Shown piece after piece: positions 24,186 through 34,359 of a DNA stretch of 64,000 nt. Numbering within the stretch: the first letter of the stretch is position 1; every line of letters begins with the position of its first letter. Source of the DNA: JBKBIP01 sp046297495 (lineage in GTDB: Bacteria; Planctomycetota; Planctomycetia; Gemmatales; Gemmataceae); contig JBKBIP010000004.1 in assembly GCA_046297495.1 (NCBI GenBank), positions 124,001 through 188,000 of the forward strand. The letters run 5' to 3'. Below the pieces are notes generated by a model, which was not told the origin of the DNA, made no database searches, and saw nothing but the letters and a program-made list of their open reading frames with translations. Position numbers and translations under genes: made by a program.

Positions 24186-26828
24186 CTACCGCCCGGGCAC
24201 CCAACCAGAGGGGACGAGCAGCACCGTGCCCGGGTTGTCCGTCACATGTTTCACGAAATATGCTTTGGGCATACCGGCACTCAGGGCAGTGGCGGTCAAG
24301 CCAGCGGCGAAGGAGGCAGCCCGCCCCGTGTTGGGGGCATCCGCGGCAGCAGGGGGCACGGCGTCGTAAGCCAGTAAATTGGGTTTGATGAGCAACTCCA
24401 TGTTGTATGGGGGGCCGGATGCCGTGGCCGGTTCCGGCTTGTTGTCGAGGCGAGCGGCACCGATGGTGATGACCTGGTGCGCATCAGCGGGCATGCCGAT
24501 GTTGGCCACGGCGGGAGCGTAATCGACAAACACCGGCCGGCCTGCGGAACGGTTGGCCGCGTCGAGGACGTTGACGAATAGCCGCGGCCGTAACTCCCAG
24601 ACACGTTGCAAGGCGGGCACGGTCTCCCATCCGGCTGGCCGAGTCGTGGCCGGTGCTTGTCCTTCGACTTGCACGATGTAGCGTCCCGGTTCCTCCGTGG
24701 TGAACTCTATCATCTGTTCATAGACAGCCTTGGTCGGCGCGTTGTCGATCCGTAGCGGAGTGCCGGTCGAACGGGCGACGACTTCCAGATCATCCGAACG
24801 GAGTACCTTGCCGGACGGGTCACGCTGGCGATAGATGACCAAGCGCAGGTCGGCCAAGGGTTTGTGGTACGGATCCACGCCGGGGGGGCCGGCTTGTGGA
24901 TCGTGCACTTCGCTCCACTGCATCGATACCCGGATCATCGCCTTGGCCGGTAAATCAGGCGTCACCAATCTGCCATGCGGCTGCCAGCCCAGGAAGTTTA
25001 GCTCGCGCGTCCAACGTTCTTCGGGAAGAGGGGCATCGGGAGGAGCGAATTCCATGACGCCGTTGTTGTCGATGTCTTGAAATAGTCCCGTCCACGTTTG
25101 GCCGCGCATGTCGCCCGCGGACTGAAACCAGAACGCCGTCTGGAAGGGGCGGTCGTCGAAATAACGGCTCATCGGACTGTTGCCGTCCACTGGATGCCCC
25201 TCGTTCCACACCAGCGATGATGCCACGACGTTGACGCCACGCAAATCGCGCACGCCCCGTTGCAAATCGACAAAGCGCTGTAATCGCTGGCCGTATTCCT
25301 TTTCGTCCGCGTCATGCTTGGCTTGCTCATCGAAGTAATCCTGACGGCGTTTCGCGGATTCGGGGTCTTCGCTGAAATTCGACAGAATGATCTTCCGCTG
25401 CTTGAGCAATTCCAGACGGCGTTGTCGGAGCAGCTCCCCCGCGATTTGCAGCTCGACGGCCCGGCGGTCCATGTTGTAGGAATGCACCGGATCGCCATTG
25501 ATAGCGCGAGCCACCATATTGAGTTGATAGGGAGCAGTAGGATTGAGGCGAATCAACACCAGCTCCGAACCAGGTGCGGCCCGCGCCGCCGTCAGGGCGC
25601 AGCGCGTGCCGTGACCGAGAATCTCAGCGTCCCCCGGAAACCCATCCGGGCGTAAGTCGGTGTTATGCTCGGCAGTGAGATCGAGATAAACGGTGCCATC
25701 CGGCAATTTGTCGCGCACGGCGGACAGCCCGCGAAAGTCGCTGTCGATGATGGCCAAGCGCACGCCGCGTCCGACATGGCCCAGGGCGTGCAGCCGATCC
25801 AGGCCGGTGCGGCGCAAGATGTCATCCTCCCCATCGTCGCGCTGGGGGGCGGAGGGCAACGGCGGCTCGCCGGAACGCGGCAAGCGTACACCGCTGACAA
25901 TCGATAGACTCGCTAGCGTTTTGGCCTGCTCTGGCTTGGCTTGCACGGTGACGAGCGGCCCTAGTTGTCCTTCGATAATTAGCCCTGGAGCCGCGCGTTG
26001 CAAGTCGTCGCGCCAGCTGGTGTCATCTTCCGGGGGAGTGTAACTTAAAATGACTTCCAGGCGTTGCGGCATGTTCGGCTCAGCGGCAAGCAAGGCCCGC
26101 AAGTCGCCGCTGAGGAATTGTTGATCCTGGGGCGGTTCCTGTCCCGTCCAGGCGCGGCGCGGTGGAAAATCGGCTGGTTCTGGCGTCACTTCGATGACCT
26201 GGATTGGCCAGATGGAGCGCAGTGGTTGGGGGAGTGAGGCGACCGGTTCCAGCGGCGTCAACCAACCAGCGGGCAAGGTTCGCAAATCAAAGAGGAGATC
26301 AGGCAACACGCCAGCGGGAATGGTGCCGGTCAATCGGCTGTTGTTTTCGTGATCGTAGCCCTCGAATTCGCGGAAGCCGAGTTGCCTTAACTTATAGCGT
26401 GTTTGATTGGCGAACAATTGTTGACGAAAGAAGGACAACCCCTGAGCGAGGCGCAATTGCACCTTGACCGGCTCGTCGGCATCGGCGGGAATCACATAGT
26501 CGGGCGGCATCAGCAGCACCGAGGGAATGCGCGGCTCACTGAGCAACCGTCGCACGCGCTGCGGCGCGATGCGCCCACTCATGAGATTGTAGGTACCATT
26601 TTCCGGTTCATCGGTGGGGCCGGGGTCTTTCTGAAAACCGATGGCTTCGAGATTGCGCGCCAGGCGAAAATACTCCCGCAAGCGCTCGGTGCGTCCGGAG
26701 GGAATGCGATAGTGCAAGAGTACCTTGTAGGTCTCTGGCGGCGGGGGCACGATTGGCTCGGCATGGACCGCCTGCCCACTCAGAAACAGCAGCAAACCAA
26801 TTGCCATAACTCGTGTGGTGGTCATCAT
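24186..26828 (-). CDS. Secreted S8 (subtilisin-like) serine protease, divergent
   Basis: 880 residues; ATG 26828 after GGGAGC. Signal peptide 1-23 (ends AVHAEP). A long N domain (25-330) precedes the catalytic domain. Asp362 in IIDSDF, His406 in GHGTRC and Ser839 in GRAASFAAG form the triad, but His and Ser are about 430 residues apart, far more than in subtilisin. The extra includes a charged helical stretch (LLRQRRLELLKQRK and EEKAKHDADEKEY-like segments near 470-530) and a pre-peptidase-like beta domain. The oxyanion Asn seems replaced (SAGD where AAGN is usual). It may be a slow, self-regulated or inactive protease. Confidence 0.8.
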   Translation of the reverse strand: MMTTTRVMAIGLLLFLSGQAVHAEPIVPPPPETYKVLLHYRIPSGRTERLREYFRLARNLEAIGFQKDPGPTDEPENGTYNLMSGRIAPQRVRRLLSEPRIPSVLLMPPDYVIPADADEPVKVQLRLAQGLSFFRQQLFANQTRYKLRQLGFREFEGYDHENNSRLTGTIPAGVLPDLLFDLRTLPAGWLTPLEPVASLPQPLRSIWPIQVIEVTPEPADFPPRRAWTGQEPPQDQQFLSGDLRALLAAEPNMPQRLEVILSYTPPEDDTSWRDDLQRAAPGLIIEGQLGPLVTVQAKPEQAKTLASLSIVSGVRLPRSGEPPLPSAPQRDDGEDDILRRTGLDRLHALGHVGRGVRLAIIDSDFRGLSAVRDKLPDGTVYLDLTAEHNTDLRPDGFPGDAEILGHGTRCALTAARAAPGSELVLIRLNPTAPYQLNMVARAINGDPVHSYNMDRRAVELQIAGELLRQRRLELLKQRKIILSNFSEDPESAKRRQDYFDEQAKHDADEKEYGQRLQRFVDLQRGVRDLRGVNVVASSLVWNEGHPVDGNSPMSRYFDDRPFQTAFWFQSAGDMRGQTWTGLFQDIDNNGVMEFAPPDAPLPEERWTRELNFLGWQPHGRLVTPDLPAKAMIRVSMQWSEVHDPQAGPPGVDPYHKPLADLRLVIYRQRDPSGKVLRSDDLEVVARSTGTPLRIDNAPTKAVYEQMIEFTTEEPGRYIVQVEGQAPATTRPAGWETVPALQRVWELRPRLFVNVLDAANRSAGRPVFVDYAPAVANIGMPADAHQVITIGAARLDNKPEPATASGPPYNMELLIKPNLLAYDAVPPAAADAPNTGRAASFAAGLTATALSAGMPKAYFVKHVTDNPGTVLLVPSGWVPGR

Positions 26829-27069
26829 CGGTGCTCCCGCGCCGGAAAGATACCTTTGGCGTTGCCAGTTTGGTACTTCCCGTAAAACGCCCTATCTCTC
26901 CGATTGCCAAGAATAACCCACATAAATATGCCATGTAAACGAAGACCACGCGCGCTTTCCAGCCGCGCGATCTTGACAAAAGCACAGACCGCAGACCTGG
27001 CGCAGCGATTACAGTTACTACGCTGGCCGGGCAAACATGGTTGGTTGTAGCGACGATAGGAGGCCAGGC

Positions 27070-27834
27070 ATGGCATTAGCCGGAAAAGTGGCGGTGGTGA
27101 CGGGGGCATCGAGCGGCATCGGCTGGGAGCTGGCCAAGGAACTGGCCGGGCGCGGCTGCCGCCTCGGGTTGCTGGCCCGCCGCCGCGAGCGGTTGGAAAC
27201 CTTGGCCGAGGAAATCCGCGCCCAAGGGGGGAGCGCCGCCGTCGCCGTCGCCGATGTCGCCGAGCACCCAGCGACCATCACCGCTATTCACGCCTTGGCC
27301 GAACAGCTTGGCCCCATCGATTTGCTCGTCGCCAACGCCGGCATCGGTAGCACCACGCACATCGACCCGTTCGACGCGGCGGAGACCGAACGACTGTTTC
27401 GCATCAATTTTTTCGGCATGGTCCACGCTATCGAAGCAGTCTTGCCGGACATGCTGCGGCGTCGAACGGGACATCTGGTAGGCATCTCCAGCCTGGCCGG
27501 CTTGCGCGGGCTGCCAGCGGAATCGGCGTACTGCTCCAGCAAGGCGGCCCAAGCGGTGTATTTGGAGGGACTGCGCGTGCAGCTGCGCCCGTATCAGATC
27601 AAGGTGACGACGATTTGTCCTGGGTTCATCCGCACGCCGATGACAGCCAAGGCACGCTTTCCGCTGCTGTGGGCGCTCGATGCCGACGTGGCCGCCCGCC
27701 GTATCGTCCGCGCCATCGAACGGGGCAAGAAGGTGTACCGCTTTCCCTGGCAAATGACCCTGCTGATGCGCCTGGCCTGCGTCGCCCCGGATTTCGTCGT
27801 GGGCAAGCTCGTTCAGGGATTATGGGGAGAGTAG
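27070..27834 (+). CDS. Short-chain dehydrogenase/reductase
   Basis: 254 residues. ATG 27070 is chosen for the AGGAGG at 27058-27063. Classical SDR motifs: TGASSGIG (residues 11-18), LVANAGIG, catalytic Ser in GISSLAG and YCSSK (YxxxK). An Arg-rich segment after the first strand (LLARRRERLE) suggests NADP preference. Substrate not readable; the C-terminal part (WQMTLLMRLACVAPDFV) resembles SDRs of the lipid or sterol type. It stands alone on the plus strand, divergent from the S8 protease and convergent with the monooxygenase. Confidence 0.92.
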   Translation: MALAGKVAVVTGASSGIGWELAKELAGRGCRLGLLARRRERLETLAEEIRAQGGSAAVAVADVAEHPATITAIHALAEQLGPIDLLVANAGIGSTTHIDPFDAAETERLFRINFFGMVHAIEAVLPDMLRRRTGHLVGISSLAGLRGLPAESAYCSSKAAQAVYLEGLRVQLRPYQIKVTTICPGFIRTPMTAKARFPLLWALDADVAARRIVRAIERGKKVYRFPWQMTLLMRLACVAPDFVVGKLVQGLWGE

Positions 27835-27881
27835 AAATTCCGTAAACGGGGAACAGAATCCTGCCGGCCCCGCGCGCGCCA

Positions 27882-28931
27882 CTATCCCCGCAGCGCCGGC
27901 ATCACCTGCTTGGCGAATAGCTCTTGCGTCTTGATGACTTGCCAATGTTCCAGGCCGCCGAAGTTGGAGACGATGGCCAATTCGGTGATCGGCGCTTGTT
28001 GGCGTAAACGGCGAATCTGGTCGATCACTTGTGCCGGCGTGCCGATAAAGCCGATTTCCTGATCGAGAATATCTTGATAGCTCAGGCGTGTCAGCGATTC
28101 CAGGGCGCCGCTGGCGTAGAAAGCGTATCCCTTGGCCACCAGCTCCTCCTTCGAGGGCAAGCCTCGGACCGGGCTGGCGTTGAAGGCCAGGAAATTGTGC
28201 AGGGCGGGTTTCACTTCCCGTTCGATAGTCGTGGCGTCGTCACCGAGATACACCGGGCGGATATAGACGATGTATGGCTTCTGGCCAGCTTTCTCCGCCG
28301 CGTTCAGGTAGGTTTCGATACAGGGTTCGAGCGCCTTGAAAGGCAACAACGGTGGCAAGAACATGCCCCAGCCGCGCGTGCCGGCCTGTTCGTAGGTGGT
28401 CAAGCTGGTGCCGCCGGTGAACAACGGCGGGTGCGGCTGTTGCAGCGGGCGCGGCACGACGGTCAAATTGTGAAAGCGATAATGCTTGCCAGAGTAGCTG
28501 AAATTCTCCTCGGTCCAGGCGCGCACCAAGATGTCCAGCGCCTCGTTGTAGCGGTCGCGGCTCTCGGCCAGCTCGACGTTGCTGCGCTCGAACAACCAGG
28601 CATGGCCGCGCCCCAGCCCGGTTTCCAGCCGGCCGCCGGTGAGGATGTCCGCCGCCGCGATCTCCCCCGCCAGCCGCATCGGATTGGACAGGGGTAGAGT
28701 GTGTAAGGCCACGCGAAAGCGGATGGCTTTCGTCCTTTGGGCCGCCGCCGTGATCAAGGCCAGCGGATTGGCCGAGATGGAAAACTGCTCGAAAAAGTGA
28801 TGCTCGATCAACGAATAGACATCGAACCCCACTTGATCGGCGTGCTCCATCTGCCGCAGCACTTCGGCGTACATCTCCGCGTGTACTTTCCCCGGCGGCG
28901 TCTGCATCTCGGTGTAAATGCCGAATTTCAT
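27882..28931 (-). CDS. LLM-class (luciferase-like) flavin-dependent monooxygenase
   Basis: 349 residues. The opening MKFGIYTEMQTP, then EHADQVGFDVYSLIEHHF, RFRVALHTLPLSNPMRLAGEIA and GRLETGLGRGHA are family motifs of FMN-reduced, F420- or FMN-using TIM-barrel monooxygenases. Such enzymes oxidise small organic or sulfur compounds, or aldehydes in luciferase. No flavin reductase is next to it. A half copy of the GATTCATCG repeat lies upstream. Possible partnership with the LuxC/LuxE-like genes 13 kb away is only speculation. Confidence 0.88.
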   Translation of the reverse strand: MKFGIYTEMQTPPGKVHAEMYAEVLRQMEHADQVGFDVYSLIEHHFFEQFSISANPLALITAAAQRTKAIRFRVALHTLPLSNPMRLAGEIAAADILTGGRLETGLGRGHAWLFERSNVELAESRDRYNEALDILVRAWTEENFSYSGKHYRFHNLTVVPRPLQQPHPPLFTGGTSLTTYEQAGTRGWGMFLPPLLPFKALEPCIETYLNAAEKAGQKPYIVYIRPVYLGDDATTIEREVKPALHNFLAFNASPVRGLPSKEELVAKGYAFYASGALESLTRLSYQDILDQEIGFIGTPAQVIDQIRRLRQQAPITELAIVSNFGGLEHWQVIKTQELFAKQVMPALRG

Positions 28932-28974
28932 TACGGAGTTTCCTTGTAAGGCCTAGTCATGATCAATTTGAAGA

Positions 28975-28990
28975 GATTCATCGGTTCGCG
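28975..28990. repeat. GATTCATCG palindrome family, single arm (copy 3)
   Basis: GATTCATCGGTTCGCG, identical to the left arm at 38959; the right arm is missing. It lies between two minus-strand genes. Confidence 0.55.
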
Positions 28991-29004
28991 CTCAAGCGAG
29001 TGCC

Positions 29005-31851
29005 TCAACTAAACTCCACACGCACTTGCATCCAATCACTGGCGGCGGTGTCGATCATAACGACGTCATCGTAAACAGACAATTCCATGAATAGCTGATC
29101 GTTGAAATCCTCGACGACGGCGCGGACGGGATTGCGGACGCAGCGTAGCTCGGCTTGACCGCTGTAGGCGCTGCATTCCAATAAATGGGCGACGATGCCG
29201 TCGGCGCCGTCGGCGGCGGGGCGTAGGCTGGTCAAGGCCAGGTTGGGGGCGTCGAGGTGGAACAGCCAGCCGGTGGCGCCGATGTGAGGCGGGCCTTTGG
29301 CGGTGGGAATGACGGCCACCGGCGATACGATCCCCAAGGCCGTTTGCGCCGGGTGCTCGCGGTCGAGGCCGATGGCTAAGTCGAACACCTGCCCGGTTTC
29401 CCCCTCGGCCACCAGGATGACATCGACCATGCGCGAACCTTGCCGTTGATGGAACGGCAAGCCGCCGGGGAAGATGACCGTGTTCTGCCGACCTTGGCGT
29501 AGTTCCAGATAGTCGGGCGTTTCCGGGCGCGTGTGGCTGGTGATTTGGCTGCCGCCGTTGACACCGCGCAGCAACAAAGCGCGTTCCTCGCGCCAGGCGA
29601 AGCGAGCGGCGTAGTAGGCGTACCAGGGATACCCTTCGGGCGGCCGTTCAGGGAAGATTTCGATGCGCAGGTCCAGCACCGGCCGACCGAGCCAAGCCCG
29701 ATAGCGCTGACGGAACTTGGCCAGGATTGCATCGTGATCATCCACCAGCGCCCCCTCGACGACAATTTCCCCCAGAGCAGGGCCAGTCGATGTCACTTCA
29801 ATGGAGCTGATTTTGGGCTGGCTGCCAGGATTGTAGATCAATTGCTGGCCGAGGCGATTGACGCGGGTGCGCTGATCGCGAATGGCCCGCAAACCGCCGG
29901 TTTGGGGATCGATTTCGGCCTCGAAGAACTCATTGCGCAAGGTATAGGTGTTGTCGGCCAGACGCATTCGGCCCACCGGCGGCGGAGTACCAGGAGGGCC
30001 AGAGCGCGGAATCCAGGCGAAACCCAGGGCGGGAACTTCGACGACCAGCTTGGCCTTGCCGTCGTCGATTTGCAATCCCTTGAGCGGCCCGGTGACCAGT
30101 TGCGGGCCGACCTCCTCCAACTCCAGCGCCAGCCGGCGAGCGAAGCCGCACGGATTGACAATCAAGAAGCCGGGTTCTTCGGTTTTGGCGCGGGCCAGCA
30201 AGCGCTGGGCCAACGGCTCCGCCACTTCTTTTTGTAAGACGGCCAACTCTCCCCCTGGATCATCCCCCAACTCGATTCGCCGTTCCAGTTCGGCCAAGCG
30301 CTGCTCGAAGCGGACGCGCTCTTCCTCCTGTTCCGGCTTGGTCCGGCCTGTCAACCCACGATGAATGGCGGCTAAGGTGTGGATCGTGTCAATGCCACGT
30401 CGCCAGCGCAGCTGCCGGGGAAACCAGCTGATGGGACGCTCCACCTTGGCTGTCGTCCGTTCCTCCAAATAATCGCTGTGAAACTCATCGGCGCTGGGCG
30501 CGGTGGCGTATTCGCCGGACATGACTTCATTGAAGAAATTCGTCAAGGTCGTCCATTGGCCGAGAATGGGGCCGAATTTATTTAGCTCCAACCAATCCTC
30601 ATACCAAGGAGCGGCTGGCTCGGCACGGTGCAGCAGGGCCAAGGCGGCGGTGTGGTCCTGCATGATCGTTTCTTTCAGGTAGTACGCCAGGTGGAAAAAG
30701 GTCTGCGGATCATGAGCGGCATAAGGGGCGCGCGTGAACGCCTCCACTTGCTGCCCATCGGGAGAGGGCCAATTGGTGACGACAGCCCGAAAATTCGGTA
30801 GCGTGGCGTTGTCGAAGGGGAGCAGAACGGCCCGCTGAATGCCAGCCCGATTCAGCAATAAGGGCAACTGTGGATGAGCGGCAAAGCGCTTGCGGGCGAA
30901 GACGCGAATGTCACTTCCCAATAGATCACGCGCTACCTGCAACCCCGTCCGCAAGTTCCAGAGCTGCGATTCAAGCGGGAGCACGGCATCTTCCCGTTCT
31001 TGATAGCAGCCGCCGCAGAAGTCGAGTTGCTCATTCGCCAGACGTTCACGTAATTCTTGCAATCGTTCGGGATGGTTCTGATTCAAGCGTTCTAAAAATG
31101 CTGACGGCGCGATCAGGTTGATCGGGTAGCCGCGCTCGAAGGCGGCGGGCAGCGGAGCGTCCAGCTGCCGGTCTTCCAACATGCACAAGTCGATGATGTG
31201 AATGTTGACCGGATAAAGGATTTCACGGGCCGACATGAGCTGATCAGCGGCCGTCTGCAAGTGCTGGCGATACGCTTCCGGGTCGGGATCATCGAGAGCG
31301 GCCACGGCTTGCCGCACGCTGTCCCATACATCCACGACGGAGAGCAAATTTTCATGTTCCATGGCATCAAAGAGTGTGTCAATCATGGCGAAACCGAAGC
31401 CCAGCCCCAGGAAGGGGGCGACGCGGGGGGCATCCAGCTCCAGCAGCGCTTGTGCTCGCCGCGCCGTTTCCTCCGGCATGGACGGCGATTCTTCCTCGGA
31501 GGCCGGCAGCGGCAACCGAGCCAGGGCGGCCTTGAGATTGGCCAACGTCGTTTCCCGATCCGTCGTGGCCTGGAACGACACGGCCCCGACATCGATGACG
31601 CGCTGTTCCCAGTCATCGGGCAGGTACAGCGGCGGCGATTCGGGAAGGGCGTAAACATGGCCAGCGCCAGGTTGCTCATAGTCGTAAGGGGACTCGATGC
31701 GTGGCGGACGTTCGGCGCCGTATAGCGCCGCCGGGTGCCACAACGCCGAATACGCATTCAACAACGTGGCCACATCCTCACTGCCCAACATCAACGAACT
31801 CTGAGCCGGGATGCGGTAGGGACTCAATACGATCAATTCGCGTGGATTCAT
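29005..31851 (-). CDS. GH38-like alpha-mannosidase-type protein, cytosolic
   Basis: 948 residues from ATG 31851 (a TTG 24 bases upstream also opens the frame). The C-terminal half has the beta-sandwich signature of GH38 enzymes (LRNEFFEAEIDPQTGGLRAIRD, FPGGLPFHQRQGSR). The N-terminal barrel is divergent: NIHIIDLCMLED may stand for the first metal motif, but the usual HxHxD and nucleophile regions are not clear. No signal peptide, whereas most bacterial exo-glycosidases of this kind are either cytosolic or exported. A coiled helix (EEEERVRFEQRLAELERRIE) lies near 540. Possible role in intracellular glycan trimming; activity is uncertain. Confidence 0.65.
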   Translation of the reverse strand: MNPRELIVLSPYRIPAQSSLMLGSEDVATLLNAYSALWHPAALYGAERPPRIESPYDYEQPGAGHVYALPESPPLYLPDDWEQRVIDVGAVSFQATTDRETTLANLKAALARLPLPASEEESPSMPEETARRAQALLELDAPRVAPFLGLGFGFAMIDTLFDAMEHENLLSVVDVWDSVRQAVAALDDPDPEAYRQHLQTAADQLMSAREILYPVNIHIIDLCMLEDRQLDAPLPAAFERGYPINLIAPSAFLERLNQNHPERLQELRERLANEQLDFCGGCYQEREDAVLPLESQLWNLRTGLQVARDLLGSDIRVFARKRFAAHPQLPLLLNRAGIQRAVLLPFDNATLPNFRAVVTNWPSPDGQQVEAFTRAPYAAHDPQTFFHLAYYLKETIMQDHTAALALLHRAEPAAPWYEDWLELNKFGPILGQWTTLTNFFNEVMSGEYATAPSADEFHSDYLEERTTAKVERPISWFPRQLRWRRGIDTIHTLAAIHRGLTGRTKPEQEEERVRFEQRLAELERRIELGDDPGGELAVLQKEVAEPLAQRLLARAKTEEPGFLIVNPCGFARRLALELEEVGPQLVTGPLKGLQIDDGKAKLVVEVPALGFAWIPRSGPPGTPPPVGRMRLADNTYTLRNEFFEAEIDPQTGGLRAIRDQRTRVNRLGQQLIYNPGSQPKISSIEVTSTGPALGEIVVEGALVDDHDAILAKFRQRYRAWLGRPVLDLRIEIFPERPPEGYPWYAYYAARFAWREERALLLRGVNGGSQITSHTRPETPDYLELRQGRQNTVIFPGGLPFHQRQGSRMVDVILVAEGETGQVFDLAIGLDREHPAQTALGIVSPVAVIPTAKGPPHIGATGWLFHLDAPNLALTSLRPAADGADGIVAHLLECSAYSGQAELRCVRNPVRAVVEDFNDQLFMELSVYDDVVMIDTAASDWMQVRVEFS

Positions 31852-31948
31852 GGTGTTGTGTCGATCGTTTGGCAAGCGATTTCAGGGGTTAGTGATAAAA
31901 ACAAGCGAAAAGGAGCATGGCCCTTTTCTGACGCCGTCGATCCCTTGC

Positions 31949-31954
31949 TATAAT
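31949..31954 (+). promoter_or_regulatory. Putative sigma-70 -10 box for the chaperone operon
   Basis: A perfect TATAAT lies about 35 bases before the GTG start of the TPR gene. The -35 region is weak (TTCTGAC-like near 31926-31932, spacing about 16). No CIRCE or heat-shock element was seen nearby. Confidence 0.45.
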
Positions 31955-31989
31955 ACTACTTTCCGCCTCTATCTGCTGGGAGAAAGTCC

Positions 31990-34341
31990 GTGGCCAAGAA
32001 GCCCAAATACAAACAACCAAATTGGCACGTTTCCGAAGCCGACATTCGTGCCCGCGTGGAAAAAGCTCTGCGCGAGAATCGTCATCAACAAGCATTGGAA
32101 CTGGCCAAACAACTTTACAAGAGTTCAGCGACGGATGCCCATCGGCAGTTGATGAAGAAAGCCATTTTGGGGTGCTCACGCCAGTTGCGGACCAGCGGCT
32201 ACCCGCGCGAGGCGGCTTCACTGCTTAATTCCTATATTGACTTGGACCAAGGCAATCCCGACTGGTTACGGCAGGTTGCGGAAGAATTGGCGGCTTGCGG
32301 CGAATCTCAGGGGGCGCTGGAGTTGCTAGCGCGGGTCGGCGGCGATCCGCAAGCACAAGCGCGGCTCTTGGCACGCTCCGTCGATGCCGCCCTACAAAGG
32401 AAAGCGGAAGGCCGCTCGCTGCTGCCAGAGTCGCTGCACGGCCAATTCGATTTGATCCTGCAAGCGTTTCAACAGCTAGAAACCGAGCAGGATGACGCGC
32501 TCAAGGAAACCTTGCAAGGCATTGGCTTGCAGTCGCCGTTTTTGGAATGGAAAGTGATGCTGCGCGGCTTGCAGGCTTATTATCAACAGGATGATGCCCG
32601 GACCTTGGAAAACTGGCAACGGCTGGACCCGGAACGGCTGCCGGCCCAGCTCATCGCGCCGCTCCGCTTCGACATCGACACGCCATTCCGCGTTGCCCAA
32701 TCCCCACAGACCCAGCTGAGCTTGAGCAAGAAATTGGAGAGCTTGCAAGGCTCTGGCCTAATCGATCCCTTGCGGCGGATTCAGGCCGCCATCTCTAACG
32801 ATAATCTCGGACAGGCCTTTCGTTTGGTGGAAGGGATTTTACCGGCGGTGCGTCGCGAACATCCACGCTTGACGCCGCGTCTGGCGTCATTCTTCTACTG
32901 GTCCATCGTGCATCATGGGCAGCCAGAAGACATTCAGCGTTATCGGCGGTTGTTCGGCTCGCCAGAGGATGACCTCGAATTTCACCGCATGGAAGCGCTG
33001 GCCATGGAAGATATGATGCGCATGCCGGAGGCACATGCGGCCTGGCAGCGCTATGAGAAATGGGTGGCCGACCATCCCAAGGTATTCCCCGGCGATCAGG
33101 CACGGCAGGTGCGGGCTTTGATCTGGAGTCACATGGGACACAACGCCGCCCATGTGCCCGATACCAAGAAGCTCCCCCTGCCGCCGTTCTTGCGCGATCA
33201 CCCAGATCGACCGAAACCGTTGAAGCCGACCACCGAGGAATGTTTTCGTCGCAGCCTTCAGCTCGACCCCAAGCAGCTCACCGCCCACGAGGAATTGTTT
33301 CACTATTACCAACGCGAGCAGAAATCCGATCAAGCGGAGCAAGCGGGCCGCGCTCTGTTGGAGCACTTTCCCGATCACCTACCGACGCTACGAGCGCTGG
33401 CGAACTTCTGTTCCCAAGCGGGTAAATATGAGGACGCCCTGCACTTCGCCGAGCACGCTCTCAAGGTTCATCCGTTGGATCAAGATCTGCGGGACAGGGT
33501 GGGCTATGTGCATATGCTCATGGCCTGCCGCCACGCCGAAGCGGATCGTTTCGAGGATGCACGGGCCGAATATCAAGCCGCTTTACGCTATTATAAGCTC
33601 GGGGAAACGGCTTCGGTGTTCTGTAAGTGGGCCGCCTGCGAATTCAAGGCCGGCCACGCCGAGAAAGCGGAGGAGTTGATTCAACAGGCTTTGGCCAAAG
33701 CTGACGATCGTTTGGCCATCACGTTCAGCATGTTGATCGAGGTCATCCGCCTGAAGCTGACCAAGCTGAAGAAACGGTTCAATGACGACTTCAACGCCGC
33801 CCTGAACCAGGCACCGACGGCCGCCGCCGCCGTGGCACTGGCCAGCACGGTCGCTTCGCACCGCGCGGCCGGCATCACGTATCACGGTCAGAAAACTCAC
33901 GAAAAGAAGGCTTTGACCTATCTGGAGCAAGCGGCCAAGAGGAAAGACCTCTTCAAGGAAGAACAGCTGGAATCGATCTGTGAATCCTTGCTGAGTCTCG
34001 GCAACCACAAGCTATTATTGCACACCTACACCGCTTTGGGACAGAGAAAATTCCCCAACAATCCCCTGTTCCCCTTTTTCGAAGCGGATGGCTACATCCG
34101 CCAGGGGCCGGATCGCTGCCGGCCGTGGCAGGTGATGCCGTTGCTGGAAAAAGCACGTAATCTGACCGAGAAGCTGCCGCGCGATGACAAACAACAAAAA
34201 CTGCTCCAAGACATCACCGACCGTCAAGCGATGATGAAGGTTATTTCTCCGTTTATGGATGGTAGCGGATTCTTCAATTTGCTCGGTTCGATGTTGGAAG
34301 ACGGCGACTTTTTCAACGAGGATGAGGATGACTACTTTTAG
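31990..34341 (+). CDS. Large TPR protein opening the chaperone module
   Basis: 783 residues, GTG start at 31990 with GGGAGA about 7 bases upstream. The N-terminus is basic (MAKKPKYKQPNW); the rest is helical TPR-like repeats, clearest around 380-560 (AHEELFHYYQREQKSDQAEQ, PTLRALANFCSQAGKYEDAL, ALKVHPLDQDLRDRVGYVHML). It ends in a highly acidic tail (DGDFFNEDEDDYF). No signal peptide. Eighteen bases separate it from the J-like gene, so it is probably a co-chaperone or scaffold. The acidic end could bind the basic part of a partner, but that is inference. Confidence 0.8.
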   Translation: MAKKPKYKQPNWHVSEADIRARVEKALRENRHQQALELAKQLYKSSATDAHRQLMKKAILGCSRQLRTSGYPREAASLLNSYIDLDQGNPDWLRQVAEELAACGESQGALELLARVGGDPQAQARLLARSVDAALQRKAEGRSLLPESLHGQFDLILQAFQQLETEQDDALKETLQGIGLQSPFLEWKVMLRGLQAYYQQDDARTLENWQRLDPERLPAQLIAPLRFDIDTPFRVAQSPQTQLSLSKKLESLQGSGLIDPLRRIQAAISNDNLGQAFRLVEGILPAVRREHPRLTPRLASFFYWSIVHHGQPEDIQRYRRLFGSPEDDLEFHRMEALAMEDMMRMPEAHAAWQRYEKWVADHPKVFPGDQARQVRALIWSHMGHNAAHVPDTKKLPLPPFLRDHPDRPKPLKPTTEECFRRSLQLDPKQLTAHEELFHYYQREQKSDQAEQAGRALLEHFPDHLPTLRALANFCSQAGKYEDALHFAEHALKVHPLDQDLRDRVGYVHMLMACRHAEADRFEDARAEYQAALRYYKLGETASVFCKWAACEFKAGHAEKAEELIQQALAKADDRLAITFSMLIEVIRLKLTKLKKRFNDDFNAALNQAPTAAAAVALASTVASHRAAGITYHGQKTHEKKALTYLEQAAKRKDLFKEEQLESICESLLSLGNHKLLLHTYTALGQRKFPNNPLFPFFEADGYIRQGPDRCRPWQVMPLLEKARNLTEKLPRDDKQQKLLQDITDRQAMMKVISPFMDGSGFFNLLGSMLEDGDFFNEDEDDYF

Positions 34342-34359
34342 GCCGTACAGGTGAACCTC

